DNA of 64,000 bases from Albidovulum sp. GTDB taxonomy: Bacteria; Pseudomonadota; Alphaproteobacteria; Rhodobacterales; Rhodobacteraceae. Position numbers and translations under genes: made by a program. Below are positions 37,917-46,944 of the stretch, piece by piece; position 1 is the first letter of the stretch, and each line of letters begins with the position of its first letter. The stretch lies in contig WFVA01000063.1 of NCBI GenBank assembly GCA_015491895.1, positions 1-64,000 on the forward strand, in the 5' to 3' direction. The notes below the pieces were generated by a model. The model did not search any database. It was not told where the DNA came from and saw nothing but the letters and a program-made list of their open reading frames with translations.

Positions 37917-38316
37917 GTTGCCCTTGCCGAAGCCCTAGCACGAAACGCGAACATTTGCCAATCCCGGCTTCGAAGCCCCGCATTTGCAGCGTGCCATGCA
38001 GGATCGGCATATTGGGCATGCAGGGAGAATGCTTGTGCGGCCTCCTCCGCAATACTAACTGCCGAGCGCCGCACAAACCGCTCGCCCCGGGCCGGCAGGC
38101 AACAAACCCGGGCCGCGCGGGCCTGAAGGGCCGGTTTCGCCGGGCCATGCTCCTGAAAGCGGCAATGCAGGGTTCCGCATCCCCGGCCTGTTCCGGGAGC
38201 GGGAATGCGGCCAAAAGCCGGCCACTCACGGAGAAGGCCACCTGTATTTGCTTCAGGTGGCCTTTTTCCTGCTGGATCCTTTGGGCTCCCTCCAGATCCG
38301 GCAATAACCGCAGGTA
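37917..38316. other. Gene-free, hairpin-rich region between ruvC and the small membrane protein gene
   Basis: No open reading frame here looks real. From about 38075 several hairpins follow each other: CCCGGG/CCCGGG with a 17-base loop near 38095-38121, GGCCGG-TTTCG-CCGG near 38131-38146, and CCGCATCCC/GGGAATGCGG enclosing CCGG/CCGG near 38177-38214. The region ends in a strong terminator at 38234-38267 whose T run is on the plus strand. No plus-strand gene precedes it, so a small RNA read rightward is possible. It does not resemble rnpB, tmRNA, 4.5S or 6S RNA as far as I can judge. Confidence 0.4.
38234..38267 (+). terminator. Strong Rho-independent terminator without a recognised plus-strand gene
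   Basis: AAGGCCACCTG (38234-38244), loop TATTTGCTT, CAGGTGGCCTT (38254-38264), then TTT. The stem of 11 perfect pairs with a T run (38263-38267) is the plus-strand orientation; the minus-strand side ends TTCTCC and is weaker. It could also end the minus-strand gene at 38317. Confidence 0.8.
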
Positions 38317-38673
38317 TCAGCGCAGATATGGGCGCACCTGGCCGGAGATCCAGATCGTGAGCGGATCGGCCTGCATGGCCCATGCACCCGCCTTTTCGAT
38401 CACTGTGCCGTTCTGGAGCTTGGCCACGCGCTGATCGTATATCTCCCCTCCGAGCTGTGCGTGGAGGAAGCCCTTGAAGGCAAACAGCGCCATCAGAACC
38501 AGCGCAATCCCCTTCCAGGGAAAACGCATCCGCCGGCGCGGCTTGACGACGATCAGCCCGTCGGGCCCTATTTTCTGGACATACCCGTGTGCAAGCTTGC
38601 GGTGCCGCTTCTGGATCTTTCGCACGCGCTTATCAAAATGCTTGTCGATTCTGTGGAGCGTGGCTCTCGCCAT
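38317..38673 (-). CDS. Small basic single-span membrane protein, function unknown
   Basis: A 118-residue protein. The N-terminal 55 residues are strongly basic (DKHFDKRVRKIQKRHRKLAHGYV, KPRRRMRFPW); a single transmembrane segment follows near 57-75 (GIALVLMALFAFKGFLHA), then a short periplasmic part. Positive charges before the span place the N-terminus in the cytoplasm. GGAGG lies five bases before the ATG at 38673. The family looks specific to Rhodobacterales; I cannot assign a role. It is on the ruv strand but separated by 400 bases. Confidence 0.75.
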   Translation of the reverse strand: MARATLHRIDKHFDKRVRKIQKRHRKLAHGYVQKIGPDGLIVVKPRRRMRFPWKGIALVLMALFAFKGFLHAQLGGEIYDQRVAKLQNGTVIEKAGAWAMQADPLTIWISGQVRPYLR

Positions 38674-38798
38674 TTCAGCCTCCGAACTCATATCACAATT
38701 CCCGTATCCGCGCCCCCGGATATCCCTATAGTAACGCGCGCAAATGTGGCAAATCTAGGGCAAATACGGCAGGCGAAGGGAAAATGATGTTGCAAACG

Positions 38799-39671
38799 TT
38801 ACGTTTTCCTCAAGATCAGCGTCGTCCATTCAACAATTTCACCCCTGTGCACAAGATTGAATCCACTCTGGAAATAGATGCCGACAACCTCATCCGCCTG
38901 TTCGTTCAATATGCCCGAAAGGATTGCATACCCTCCCGGGGCGACCGAATCACCCATCCGCGGGGCGAGGCTGATCAGCGGCCCCTTTAGGATATTGGCG
39001 AACACGAGATCGAAAGGCGCCCTTTCGCGCAGCGCGGGATGATCGAAACCGGCCGCCTCGATACATTCCACCCGCCCCTCAAGCCCGTTGGCCCGCACAT
39101 TCGCCCGCGCCACGTCCACCGCCTGCGGATCGATATCGCTGGCGATCACCGGATCATCCGGCCAGAGCTTCGCCGCCGCCATCGCCAGCACCGCGGTGCC
39201 GCAGCCGATATCGGCCACGTTGCGGCCCGTGAAACCATCCGCCGCAAGCCGATCAAGCGCTTCCAGGCAGCCCTGCGTGGTGCCGTGGTGGCCGGTGCCG
39301 AAGGCCATGGACGCCTCGATCAGAAGGCCCACGGCAGCATCGGGAAGCTTGTCCGCGTCGTGGCTGCCATGGACGAAGAACCGCCCGGCCCTGACCGGCG
39401 CCAGCGCGCGCCTCACCTTCGCCACCCAGTCAACTTCCGGCAGTTCGGATACGGCAAAAGGCGCGGCGCCGAAAGCCGTGCTCAGCAGCATGAGCCCGGT
39501 TTCATCCGGGGGATCGGTGAAATATCCGCCCACTTCCCAGATCCCGGAGCCATCCTCGATCTCGAACACGCCGACACCGATCGGCGCCGGCTCCATGCGC
39601 TCGAGCGCTTCGCCGAGCGATTGCGCCGCCGCCTTGCCGGGAAGGGTCGTGAGTGCGGTGTAAGTGGGCAT
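38799..39671 (-). CDS. prmA: Ribosomal protein L11 methyltransferase PrmA
   Basis: A 290-residue SAM-dependent methyltransferase that trimethylates several sites on ribosomal protein L11. The N-terminal L11-recognition domain is followed by the AFGTGHHGTTQGCL block, the SAM motif NVADIGCGTAVLAMAAAKL and the catalytic-loop motif VFANILKGPLISLAP. GGAAGGAAC precedes the ATG at 39671. It ends shortly before the small membrane protein gene and is preceded by msrA with 20 bases between, probably one transcript. Confidence 0.94.
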   Translation of the reverse strand: MPTYTALTTLPGKAAAQSLGEALERMEPAPIGVGVFEIEDGSGIWEVGGYFTDPPDETGLMLLSTAFGAAPFAVSELPEVDWVAKVRRALAPVRAGRFFVHGSHDADKLPDAAVGLLIEASMAFGTGHHGTTQGCLEALDRLAADGFTGRNVADIGCGTAVLAMAAAKLWPDDPVIASDIDPQAVDVARANVRANGLEGRVECIEAAGFDHPALRERAPFDLVFANILKGPLISLAPRMGDSVAPGGYAILSGILNEQADEVVGIYFQSGFNLVHRGEIVEWTTLILRKT

Positions 39672-39691
39672 GTCGTTCCTTCCGCGCTGCT

Positions 39692-40342
39692 TCACGCCTC
39701 GAGGCCCGTGGGGCAGGCAACGCCGGTGCCGCCGAGCCCGCAATAGCCGGATGGGTTCTTCGCCAGATACTGCTGGTGATACCCTTCGGCAAAGTAGAAC
39801 GGCCCGGCGGGCAGGATTTCTGTCGTGATCGGGCCATGGCCGGCCGCCGCGAGGCGTTCGGCGTAGGCCTCCCGGCCTGCTTCCGCCTCGGCCTGTTGGC
39901 TGGGGGAGAACGTATAGATCCCGGAGCGATATTGCGTGCCAATGTCATTGCCCTGGCGCATGCCTTGCGTCGGATCGTGGCTCTCCCAGAAAAGGCGCAG
40001 CAGATCGCCAAAGGACACCTCGGCCGGATCGAAGATCACACGCACCACCTCGTTATGCCCCGTCCGCCCGGTGCAGACCTCCTCATAGGTGGGATTGGGC
40101 GTGTAACCGCCACTGTAGCCAACCGCCGTCAGCCACACGCCGGGCACTTCCCAGAACCTGCGCTCGGCGCCCCAGAAACAGCCCATGCCGAACATGGCCT
40201 CCTCCATCCCCTCGGGCACGGGCGCCTTCAGGGGGCGGCCCGATACGAAATGCCGCTCGGCCGTCTCGATCGGCTCGGGCCTTCCTGCAAGCGCCTCTTC
40301 GGGGCGCACCATCTGCATCTTTCGCGATCCGCCAAACATCAT
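39692..40342 (-). CDS. msrA: Peptide-methionine (S)-S-oxide reductase MsrA
   Basis: A 216-residue enzyme that reduces methionine-S-sulfoxide in proteins, using a catalytic cysteine (Cys55 in [10 protein letters not shown]). Family blocks [27 protein letters not shown] and [18 protein letters not shown] are present. The start at 40342 has GAAGGGA six bases upstream; a second ATG follows directly. It faces the thiosulfate transporter gene; the 176 bases between the two hold a palindrome. Confidence 0.95.
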   Translation of the reverse strand: MMFGGSRKMQMVRPEEALAGRPEPIETAERHFVSGRPLKAPVPEGMEEAMFGMGCFWGAERRFWEVPGVWLTAVGYSGGYTPNPTYEEVCTGRTGHNEVVRVIFDPAEVSFGDLLRLFWESHDPTQGMRQGNDIGTQYRSGIYTFSPSQQAEAEAGREAYAERLAAAGHGPITTEILPAGPFYFAEGYHQQYLAKNPSGYCGLGGTGVACPTGLEA

Positions 40343-40463
40343 GGCAATTCCCTTCCCCCAAGGCTTTAGCCTGCTGGATGCGGCGGGGCAATGGGCCTCC
40401 TTCCCACCCGGGGAAACAGGAAACGGACATGCGGCCATCCCACATGACTTTTATCAAGGATTT

Positions 40464-40485
40464 CAATATCCGAATGCGTATATTG
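40464..40485. promoter_or_regulatory. 22-base palindrome upstream of the thiosulfate transporter gene
   Basis: CAATATCCG - AATG - CGTATATTG: two 9-base arms that differ by one base. It lies 34 bases before the transporter start, in promoter position, and in the shared upstream region with msrA. AT-rich ATAT...ATAT palindromes of this size are bound by sulfide-responsive ArsR-type repressors (BigR/SqrR); that assignment is inference. Confidence 0.5.
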
Positions 40486-40518
40486 CCCGGAAAAATCAAC
40501 TTCGAGGGCGCGTGAGAC

Positions 40519-41586
40519 ATGGATTTTCTTTCGATCGTGGAGAGAATCGGGGAGAACCCGACAGCGGCAATCTTCGGGCTTGTGACCGGGATCATATTCG
40601 GCGTGGCCGCGCAGCGTTCGCGCTTCTGCCTGCGCGCGGCGACGATCGAATTCGCCCGCGGCAGGATGGGGCCTTCGGTGGCGGTATGGCTGCTCACCTT
40701 CTCCACCGCCCTCTTCTGGGTGCAGCTGGCCGAACAGATGGGGCTGATGCGCGCCGAGGATGCGCGCATCATGGCCGTGCCCGGCACATGGTCGGGCGCG
40801 ATCATCGGCGGGCTCCTTTTCGGCATCGGCATGGTGCTCGCACGCGGCTGCTCGGGGCGGCTTCTGGTGCTCGCTTCCACCGGCAACCTGCGCGCCGTGG
40901 TTTCGGGGCTGATCGTGGCAGTGGTGGCGCAGATGAGCCTGCACGGCCGCCTGGCCCCCCTGCGCGACAAGCTCGCTTCCCTCTGGCTCACGCCCGATGG
41001 CCGGAACGTGAACATTCTCGATCTCCTGCCGGTGCCCGAATGGGCCGGCGTGGCGCTTGGCGCACTTCTGGCGCTTTTCGCAATCGCCGTTGCCATCTAC
41101 AACAAAATGGGCGCTTCCCGCCTTGTATTCGCTTCCGGGGTGGGCTTTTCGGTGGCTGTCGGCTGGGTGCTCACCTTCGGCCTCAGCCAGGTGAGTTTCG
41201 AGCCCATGAGCATCACCAGCGTGACCTTCACCGGCCCCTCGGCCAATACGCTGATGTTCTTTCTCACTTCCGATACCGTGCTTGAATATGACGTGGGCCT
41301 CGTGCCCGGCGTCTTTCTCGGCGCTTTCATTTCTTCCCTGCTGGCGCGGGAATTCAAGTTCCAGGGGTTTACCAATGAAAGCTACATGCGCCGCTCGATG
41401 TTCGGCGCCATGCTGATGGGCTTTGGCGGCATGCTGGCGGGGGGGTGCGCCATCGGCAACGGCGTCACGGGCGCCTCCATCTTCACCGCCACCAGCTGGC
41501 TTGCGCTGTTCTTCATGTGGGTCGGCGCAATGACGACCGATTACCTTCTCGATCAGCCTGCCCTGCGGCGCACTGCAGCGGCGTAA
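40519..41586 (+). CDS. YeeE/YedE family thiosulfate (sulfur) transporter, TsuA-like
   Basis: A 355-residue polytopic membrane protein with about nine hydrophobic segments. Both conserved cysteine loops of the YeeE/YedE family are present: FGIGMVLARGCSGRLL near 92-107 and GMLAGGCAIGNGVTGASI near 300-317. In the TsuA structure such cysteines line a pathway for thiosulfate uptake. An additional QRSRFCLRAA motif lies near 32-41. It is a two-halves fused form. A palindromic operator candidate is just upstream; msrA is divergent. Confidence 0.88.
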   Translation: MDFLSIVERIGENPTAAIFGLVTGIIFGVAAQRSRFCLRAATIEFARGRMGPSVAVWLLTFSTALFWVQLAEQMGLMRAEDARIMAVPGTWSGAIIGGLLFGIGMVLARGCSGRLLVLASTGNLRAVVSGLIVAVVAQMSLHGRLAPLRDKLASLWLTPDGRNVNILDLLPVPEWAGVALGALLALFAIAVAIYNKMGASRLVFASGVGFSVAVGWVLTFGLSQVSFEPMSITSVTFTGPSANTLMFFLTSDTVLEYDVGLVPGVFLGAFISSLLAREFKFQGFTNESYMRRSMFGAMLMGFGGMLAGGCAIGNGVTGASIFTATSWLALFFMWVGAMTTDYLLDQPALRRTAAA

Positions 41587-41735
41587 GGCGCAAGAGAAGG
41601 CATGGCGGAGGATGGCCGGTGATTGATCGCGACTGCGCAGAGCCCCGGGGCTGGCCCTGAAGCACGGGGAAACCTCGGCTCTCCCCGCTGCCCCGGGACT
41701 GTTGCAGGCCGATTCCCTCCCGAAACGACTTTTCT

Positions 41736-41763
41736 TTGACAGCGCCCGCGCCGCCCGTAGAAT
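41736..41763 (+). promoter_or_regulatory. Candidate sigma-70 promoter of the urease operon
   Basis: TTGACA (41736-41741), 16 bases, TAGAAT (41758-41763): a near-consensus pair. The -10 overlaps the ATG at 41762 used as the first ureD start, so if this promoter is used the translated start must lie further downstream. Confidence 0.5.
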
Positions 41764-42619
41764 GCCGGCGCATCTTCCTGGAACCAGCATCGGCCCCGTG
41801 GCAACAATCACCACCCCTCCATCGCAAGCCGCCCTGCCCCGTGCCCGCGGTGATGTCCGGCTGCGCATCCGGGCACCGGCGGGGCTGGAAGGCTTGCGGC
41901 AATCGGGCTCTCTGCGGTGCCTGTTTCCGCGAAAATACGGGGATTCGGGCGAGGCCGTGCTGATCAATACGGCCGGCGGCATCACCGGCGGCGATCTCTT
42001 TACCATTTCCGCCACCGCCGGCGAAAACAGCGCCCTGACCCTCACGACCCAGGCCGCCGAGCGGGCCTATCGTTCGAACCAGAGCGATGCGGGCCGGATG
42101 GAAACCCGCCTGCGGGCGGCCGGGGGTGCGCGGCTGAACTGGCTGCCGCAGGAAACGATCCTGTTCGAGGGCTGTCACTTCGAGCGGCGCCTGCGGGTGG
42201 ATCTGGCGCCCGGCGCCAGTGCGCTTGTTGTCGAGCCACTGGTTTTCGGACGGGTGGAAATGGGCGAGGCCCTGGAAGATATCCGGTTTCGCGATCGTAT
42301 CGACATCAGGCGGAATGGCCGGCCGCTCTTTCTGGATGCGATGCGGATATCCGGCAACGCCAGGGCCATGCTTTTCCTTCCCCATACCGCGGCCGGGGCC
42401 CGCGCTCTTGCCACGCTCATATTCGTTGCCCGGGAGGCCGAGGGCCTGCTTGAGCCCCTGCGCGGGATGCTGCCCGAAACCGGCGGGGCCAGCCTTGTGC
42501 GCCGGGATGTGCTGGTGTTACGAATGCTGGCGACGGACAGCCTTGCCCTGCGCAAGCATCTGATCCCGATACTCGATCTGCTCACCGGGCAAAAACTGCC
42601 GAAATGCTGGACGCTCTGA
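41762..42619 (+). CDS. ureD: Urease accessory protein UreD
   Basis: A 285-residue (from 41762) chaperone that helps insert nickel into urease apoprotein as the UreD-UreF-UreG complex. Family blocks are [24 protein letters not shown] and [41 protein letters not shown]. The start is uncertain: the ATG at 41762 overlaps a good -10 element and has a poor ribosome binding site, while a GTG at 41798 also fits since conservation begins at about 41840. It is the first gene of ureD-A-B-C-E-F-G, with ureA two bases behind. Confidence 0.9.
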   Translation: MPAHLPGTSIGPVATITTPPSQAALPRARGDVRLRIRAPAGLEGLRQSGSLRCLFPRKYGDSGEAVLINTAGGITGGDLFTISATAGENSALTLTTQAAERAYRSNQSDAGRMETRLRAAGGARLNWLPQETILFEGCHFERRLRVDLAPGASALVVEPLVFGRVEMGEALEDIRFRDRIDIRRNGRPLFLDAMRISGNARAMLFLPHTAAGARALATLIFVAREAEGLLEPLRGMLPETGGASLVRRDVLVLRMLATDSLALRKHLIPILDLLTGQKLPKCWTL

Positions 42620-42620
42620 A

Positions 42621-42947
42621 ATGAATCTGACCCCCCGAGAGAAAGACAAGCTCCTGATTGCCATGGCCGCCGAAGTGGCGCGCAAGCGCCTCGCGCGCGG
42701 GGTGAAGCTCAATCACCCGGAAGCGGTTGCGCTGATCACCGATTTCGTGGTCGAGGGGGCGCGCGACGGGCGATCCGTGGCCGATCTGATGGAGGCTGCC
42801 GCCCATGTGGTGAGCCGCGAGCAGTGCATGGAGGGCGTGCCCGAGATGATTCCCGAAGTGCAGGTGGAGGCGACCTTCCCCGATGGCACGAAACTGGTGA
42901 CGGTTCACGAGCCGATCCGCCGGGCAGCCTCCGGCGGGGATATTTGA
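42621..42947 (+). CDS. ureA: Urease gamma subunit UreA
   Basis: A 108-residue structural subunit of urease. It matches the family throughout ([24 protein letters not shown]..., [22 protein letters not shown]). Most UreA proteins end at about 100 residues right after this block. The last eight residues (RAASGGDI) are encoded by the start of a dispersed TATTT repeat (42927-42959). It starts one base after the ureD stop. Confidence 0.96.
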   Translation: MNLTPREKDKLLIAMAAEVARKRLARGVKLNHPEAVALITDFVVEGARDGRSVADLMEAAAHVVSREQCMEGVPEMIPEVQVEATFPDGTKLVTVHEPIRRAASGGDI

Positions 42948-42959
42948 AGACCAGTGATG
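42927..42959 (+). repeat. Dispersed TATTT repeat copy spanning the ureA stop
   Basis: GCCTCCGGCGGGGATATTTG then AAGACCAGTGATG: differs from the 22047/35566 copies only at two central bases (GAA for GCG). It provides the last codons and the stop of ureA and lies just before the ureB ribosome binding site (GGAGGTGAAG). Confidence 0.85.
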
Positions 42960-42972
42960 AGGAGGTGAAGGC

Positions 42973-43277
42973 ATGATACCCGGAGAGATTTTCCCGGCCG
43001 AGGGCATGATCACGCTCAACGAGGGGCGCCCGGCGATCACGCTTGTGGTGGCCAATACCGGCGATCGCCCGGTGCAGGTAGGCAGCCACTACCATTTTGC
43101 CGAGACCAACCCGGCGCTTGCCTTTGATCGCGAAGCGGCGCGGGGCATGCGGCTCGATATCGCCGCCGGCACCGCGGTGCGCTTCGAACCGGGACAGAGG
43201 CGCGAGGTGCGGCTTGTGCCGATTGCGGGCGCGCGGCGGGTGATCGGCTTCAATCGCCAGGTGATGGGGGAAGTGTG

Positions 43278-43278
<1 letters not shown>
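42973..43278 (+). CDS. ureB: Urease beta subunit UreB
   Basis: A 101-residue beta-barrel subunit of urease. Family block [44 protein letters not shown] with the buried His region, then [47 protein letters not shown] precedes the ATG. Its stop TGA overlaps the ureC ATG by one base. Confidence 0.97.
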
Positions 43279-44987
<1,709 letters not shown>

Positions 44988-45090
44988 GGGATCGGCGAGT
45001 GAGACAGTTGCGAAAACTGCAAGGGCATTGCCCGGCCGCGGGGGGCTTTCGGACGCGGCCCGGCGAGTCCGCCGGGGAGAAGTGGTGAAC

Positions 45091-45540
45091 ATGGCGCTGC
45101 CAACCGCCCACTCCCTCCGCCGCGCCGGCGACTGGTCTGGCGCGGCCGATGCCGTTACCCTCACCTATGAGGCCCGCTTTCTGCGCCGCAAGGTGCTGAC
45201 CACGGCCCGTGGCGAGCGTTTTATTGTCGATCTGCCGCAGACCACCAGCCTGAACCACGGCGATGCGTTCAAGCTGAGCGATGGCCGCCTGATCGAGGTG
45301 ATCGCCGCCAAGGAGCCGTTGATCGAGATCACCGGCCCGGATCTGCCCCGCCTCGCCTGGCATATCGGCAATCGCCACATGCCCTGCCAGATCGAGCCCG
45401 ATCGCCTGCTGATCCAGCGCGATCACGTGATCCGCGACATGCTGGAGAAGCTGGGCGCCACCCTGCGCGACGTCAGCGAGCGCTTCACCCCCGAGGGCGG
45501 CGCCTACGGCCATGGCCGGACCCATTCCCATGCCCACTGA
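45091..45540 (+). CDS. ureE: Urease nickel metallochaperone UreE
   Basis: A 149-residue nickel carrier. The N-terminal domain (LTYEARFLRRKVLTTARGERFIVDLPQTTSLNHGDAFKL) and the ferredoxin-like metal-binding domain (LAWHIGNRHMPCQIE with the bridging His) are present. It ends with a short His-rich tail [11 protein letters not shown]. It transfers nickel to the UreD-F-G complex. The start at 45091 follows GGGGAGAAG. About 100 bases lie between ureC and ureE, a gap in which I see no gene. Confidence 0.93.
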   Translation: MALPTAHSLRRAGDWSGAADAVTLTYEARFLRRKVLTTARGERFIVDLPQTTSLNHGDAFKLSDGRLIEVIAAKEPLIEITGPDLPRLAWHIGNRHMPCQIEPDRLLIQRDHVIRDMLEKLGATLRDVSERFTPEGGAYGHGRTHSHAH

Positions 45541-46177
45541 CGCACAGATCCTCACTCTGGCGCAATGGCTCTCGCCGGCCTATCCCGTCGGTGCATTCGC
45601 CTATTCCCACGGGCTGGAATGGCTGGCGCATTCCGGGGCGGTTTCGGATGGCGAAGCCCTGGCGAATTGGCTCGACGAGGTGCTGCGCTTCGGTGCAGGG
45701 CAATCGGATGCCCTGTTTCTGGCGGCGGCCTATCGCGCGGAAAACCCGCGCGCGCTGAGCCGCATCAACGACATGTGCCGCGCCTTCGCCCCGGCACGCG
45801 AAAGGCTGGCCGAAACGGAATTGCAGGGGATCGCCTTCTGCGAGGTGACGGCGGCCGTTTTCGGCCATGATCTGCCGCCCCTCGCCTTTCCGGTGGCCGT
45901 GGGGCGCGCCGCGGCATTGGAGGGTCTGCCCCTGCGGCTGACGGCCAAGATGTATCTGCAGGCATTTGTCGCCAATCTGGTGGCGGCGGGAACAAGGCTG
46001 ATCGGCATCGGTCAGACCGAAAGCCAGCATCTGATCCGCCGGCTTACCCCGCTGCTGGAAAGCGTGGCGGAAAAGGCAATCACCGGATCGCTGGACGATC
46101 TTTCCGGCACCGCGTTTCTGGCCGATATCGCCGCGATGAAGCACGAAACCCAGCATTCAAGGATATTCCGCACATGA
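45530..46177 (+). CDS. ureF: Urease accessory protein UreF
   Basis: A 215-residue all-helical activation chaperone that bridges UreD and UreG. Blocks [22 protein letters not shown] and [27 protein letters not shown] identify it. The start at 45530 (MPTDAQI) is favoured; an in-frame ATG at 45512 would add six residues. It overlaps the ureE 3' end by 11 bases, and its stop overlaps the ureG start (ATGA). Confidence 0.93.
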   Translation: MPTDAQILTLAQWLSPAYPVGAFAYSHGLEWLAHSGAVSDGEALANWLDEVLRFGAGQSDALFLAAAYRAENPRALSRINDMCRAFAPARERLAETELQGIAFCEVTAAVFGHDLPPLAFPVAVGRAAALEGLPLRLTAKMYLQAFVANLVAAGTRLIGIGQTESQHLIRRLTPLLESVAEKAITGSLDDLSGTAFLADIAAMKHETQHSRIFRT

Positions 46178-46782
46178 AGAACGGCCCCCTTCGCATCGGC
46201 ATCGGCGGCCCTGTCGGGGCCGGCAAGACAACCCTCACAGCCGCCCTCTGCGAGGCCCTGCGCGACACGCACTCCATCGCGGTCGTCACCAATGACATCT
46301 ACACGCGGGAAGATGCGGAAGCGCTGATGCGGATGCAGCTGCTGGCGCAGGACAGGATCATCGGGGTCGAAACCGGGGGCTGCCCGCATACGGCGATCCG
46401 CGAGGATGCCTCCATCAACCTGGCCGCCATTGCCGAGCTGAACGCCCGCCACCCCGATCTTGACGTGATCCTGATCGAAAGCGGGGGCGACAATCTCTCG
46501 GCCACATTCAGCCCGGAACTGGCAGACATGACCATCTATGTGATCGACGTGGCCGCCGGCGAGGATATCCCCCGCAAGGGCGGGCCGGCGATCACGCGAT
46601 CGGATGTCCTGGTGATCAACAAGACAGATCTTGCGCCTTACGTCGGGGCGGATCTGGACGTGATGGCGCGCGATGCAGAAGCAGTGCGCGCCGAACGCCC
46701 GACCATCATGGCATCACTTAAGGAGCGGGAAGGCCTGAGCGGGATACTTGCCGCGATACGCGCCATCGGCGGCCTGGGATAG
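46174..46782 (+). CDS. ureG: Urease accessory GTPase UreG
   Basis: A 202-residue SIMIBI-class GTPase. P-loop GPVGAGKTT (12-20), the nickel-site TGGCPHT (CPH) and [20 protein letters not shown], the switch [17 protein letters not shown] and the NKTD guanine motif (INKTDLA) are all present. GTP hydrolysis drives nickel delivery. It is the last gene of the operon; 162 bases follow before the KAP gene. Confidence 0.97.
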   Translation: MKNGPLRIGIGGPVGAGKTTLTAALCEALRDTHSIAVVTNDIYTREDAEALMRMQLLAQDRIIGVETGGCPHTAIREDASINLAAIAELNARHPDLDVILIESGGDNLSATFSPELADMTIYVIDVAAGEDIPRKGGPAITRSDVLVINKTDLAPYVGADLDVMARDAEAVRAERPTIMASLKEREGLSGILAAIRAIGGLG

Positions 46783-46813
46783 GGGCCGCGGGGCCGGAAC
46801 CATACGATCTCCG

Positions 46814-46860
46814 CGAAACCTTCACCCTGCCCGGCCCCTCCAGCCAAGAATGATTGCGGC
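46814..46860. repeat. 47-bp direct repeat, left copy (upstream of the KAP NTPase gene)
   Basis: Identical to 48339-48385 over 47 bases. In the reading frame of the right copy, this left copy also reads ETFTLPGPSSQE-stop, but there is no start codon upstream and the frame runs into the ureG end. It is thus a remnant or a target site, not a gene. The bases on either side of the two copies differ. Confidence 0.92.
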
Positions 46861-46910
46861 ACACGGCAGCGGCGTGAGGGGCGGTAAGGGCTGTGCCTTT
46901 TTGAGGGCAA

Positions 46911-46938
46911 TTTACATCATGCCCTTCCCTGCTATTCT
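46911..46938 (+). promoter_or_regulatory. Candidate promoter of the KAP NTPase gene (leaderless)
   Basis: TTTACA (46911-46916), 16 bases, TATTCT (46933-46938). A start seven bases behind the -10 would be at the ATG at 46945, giving a leaderless mRNA, and no Shine-Dalgarno is visible before that ATG. Confidence 0.45.
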
Positions 46939-46944
46939 CACCCC

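Noticed and set aside
37917-38316. rnpB, tmRNA, 4.5S or 6S RNA in the hairpin-rich gap
   Set aside because: The conserved sequence blocks of these RNAs are not visible; only an unassigned structured RNA remains possible.
38317-38673. Reading the small basic membrane protein as a toxin of a toxin-antitoxin pair
   Set aside because: No partner gene is adjacent and the charge pattern only shows a simple single-span topology.
46783-46944. A short coding remnant ending ETFTLPGPSSQE before the KAP gene
   Set aside because: No start codon and no further similarity upstream; treated as the left copy of the direct repeat, not as a gene.
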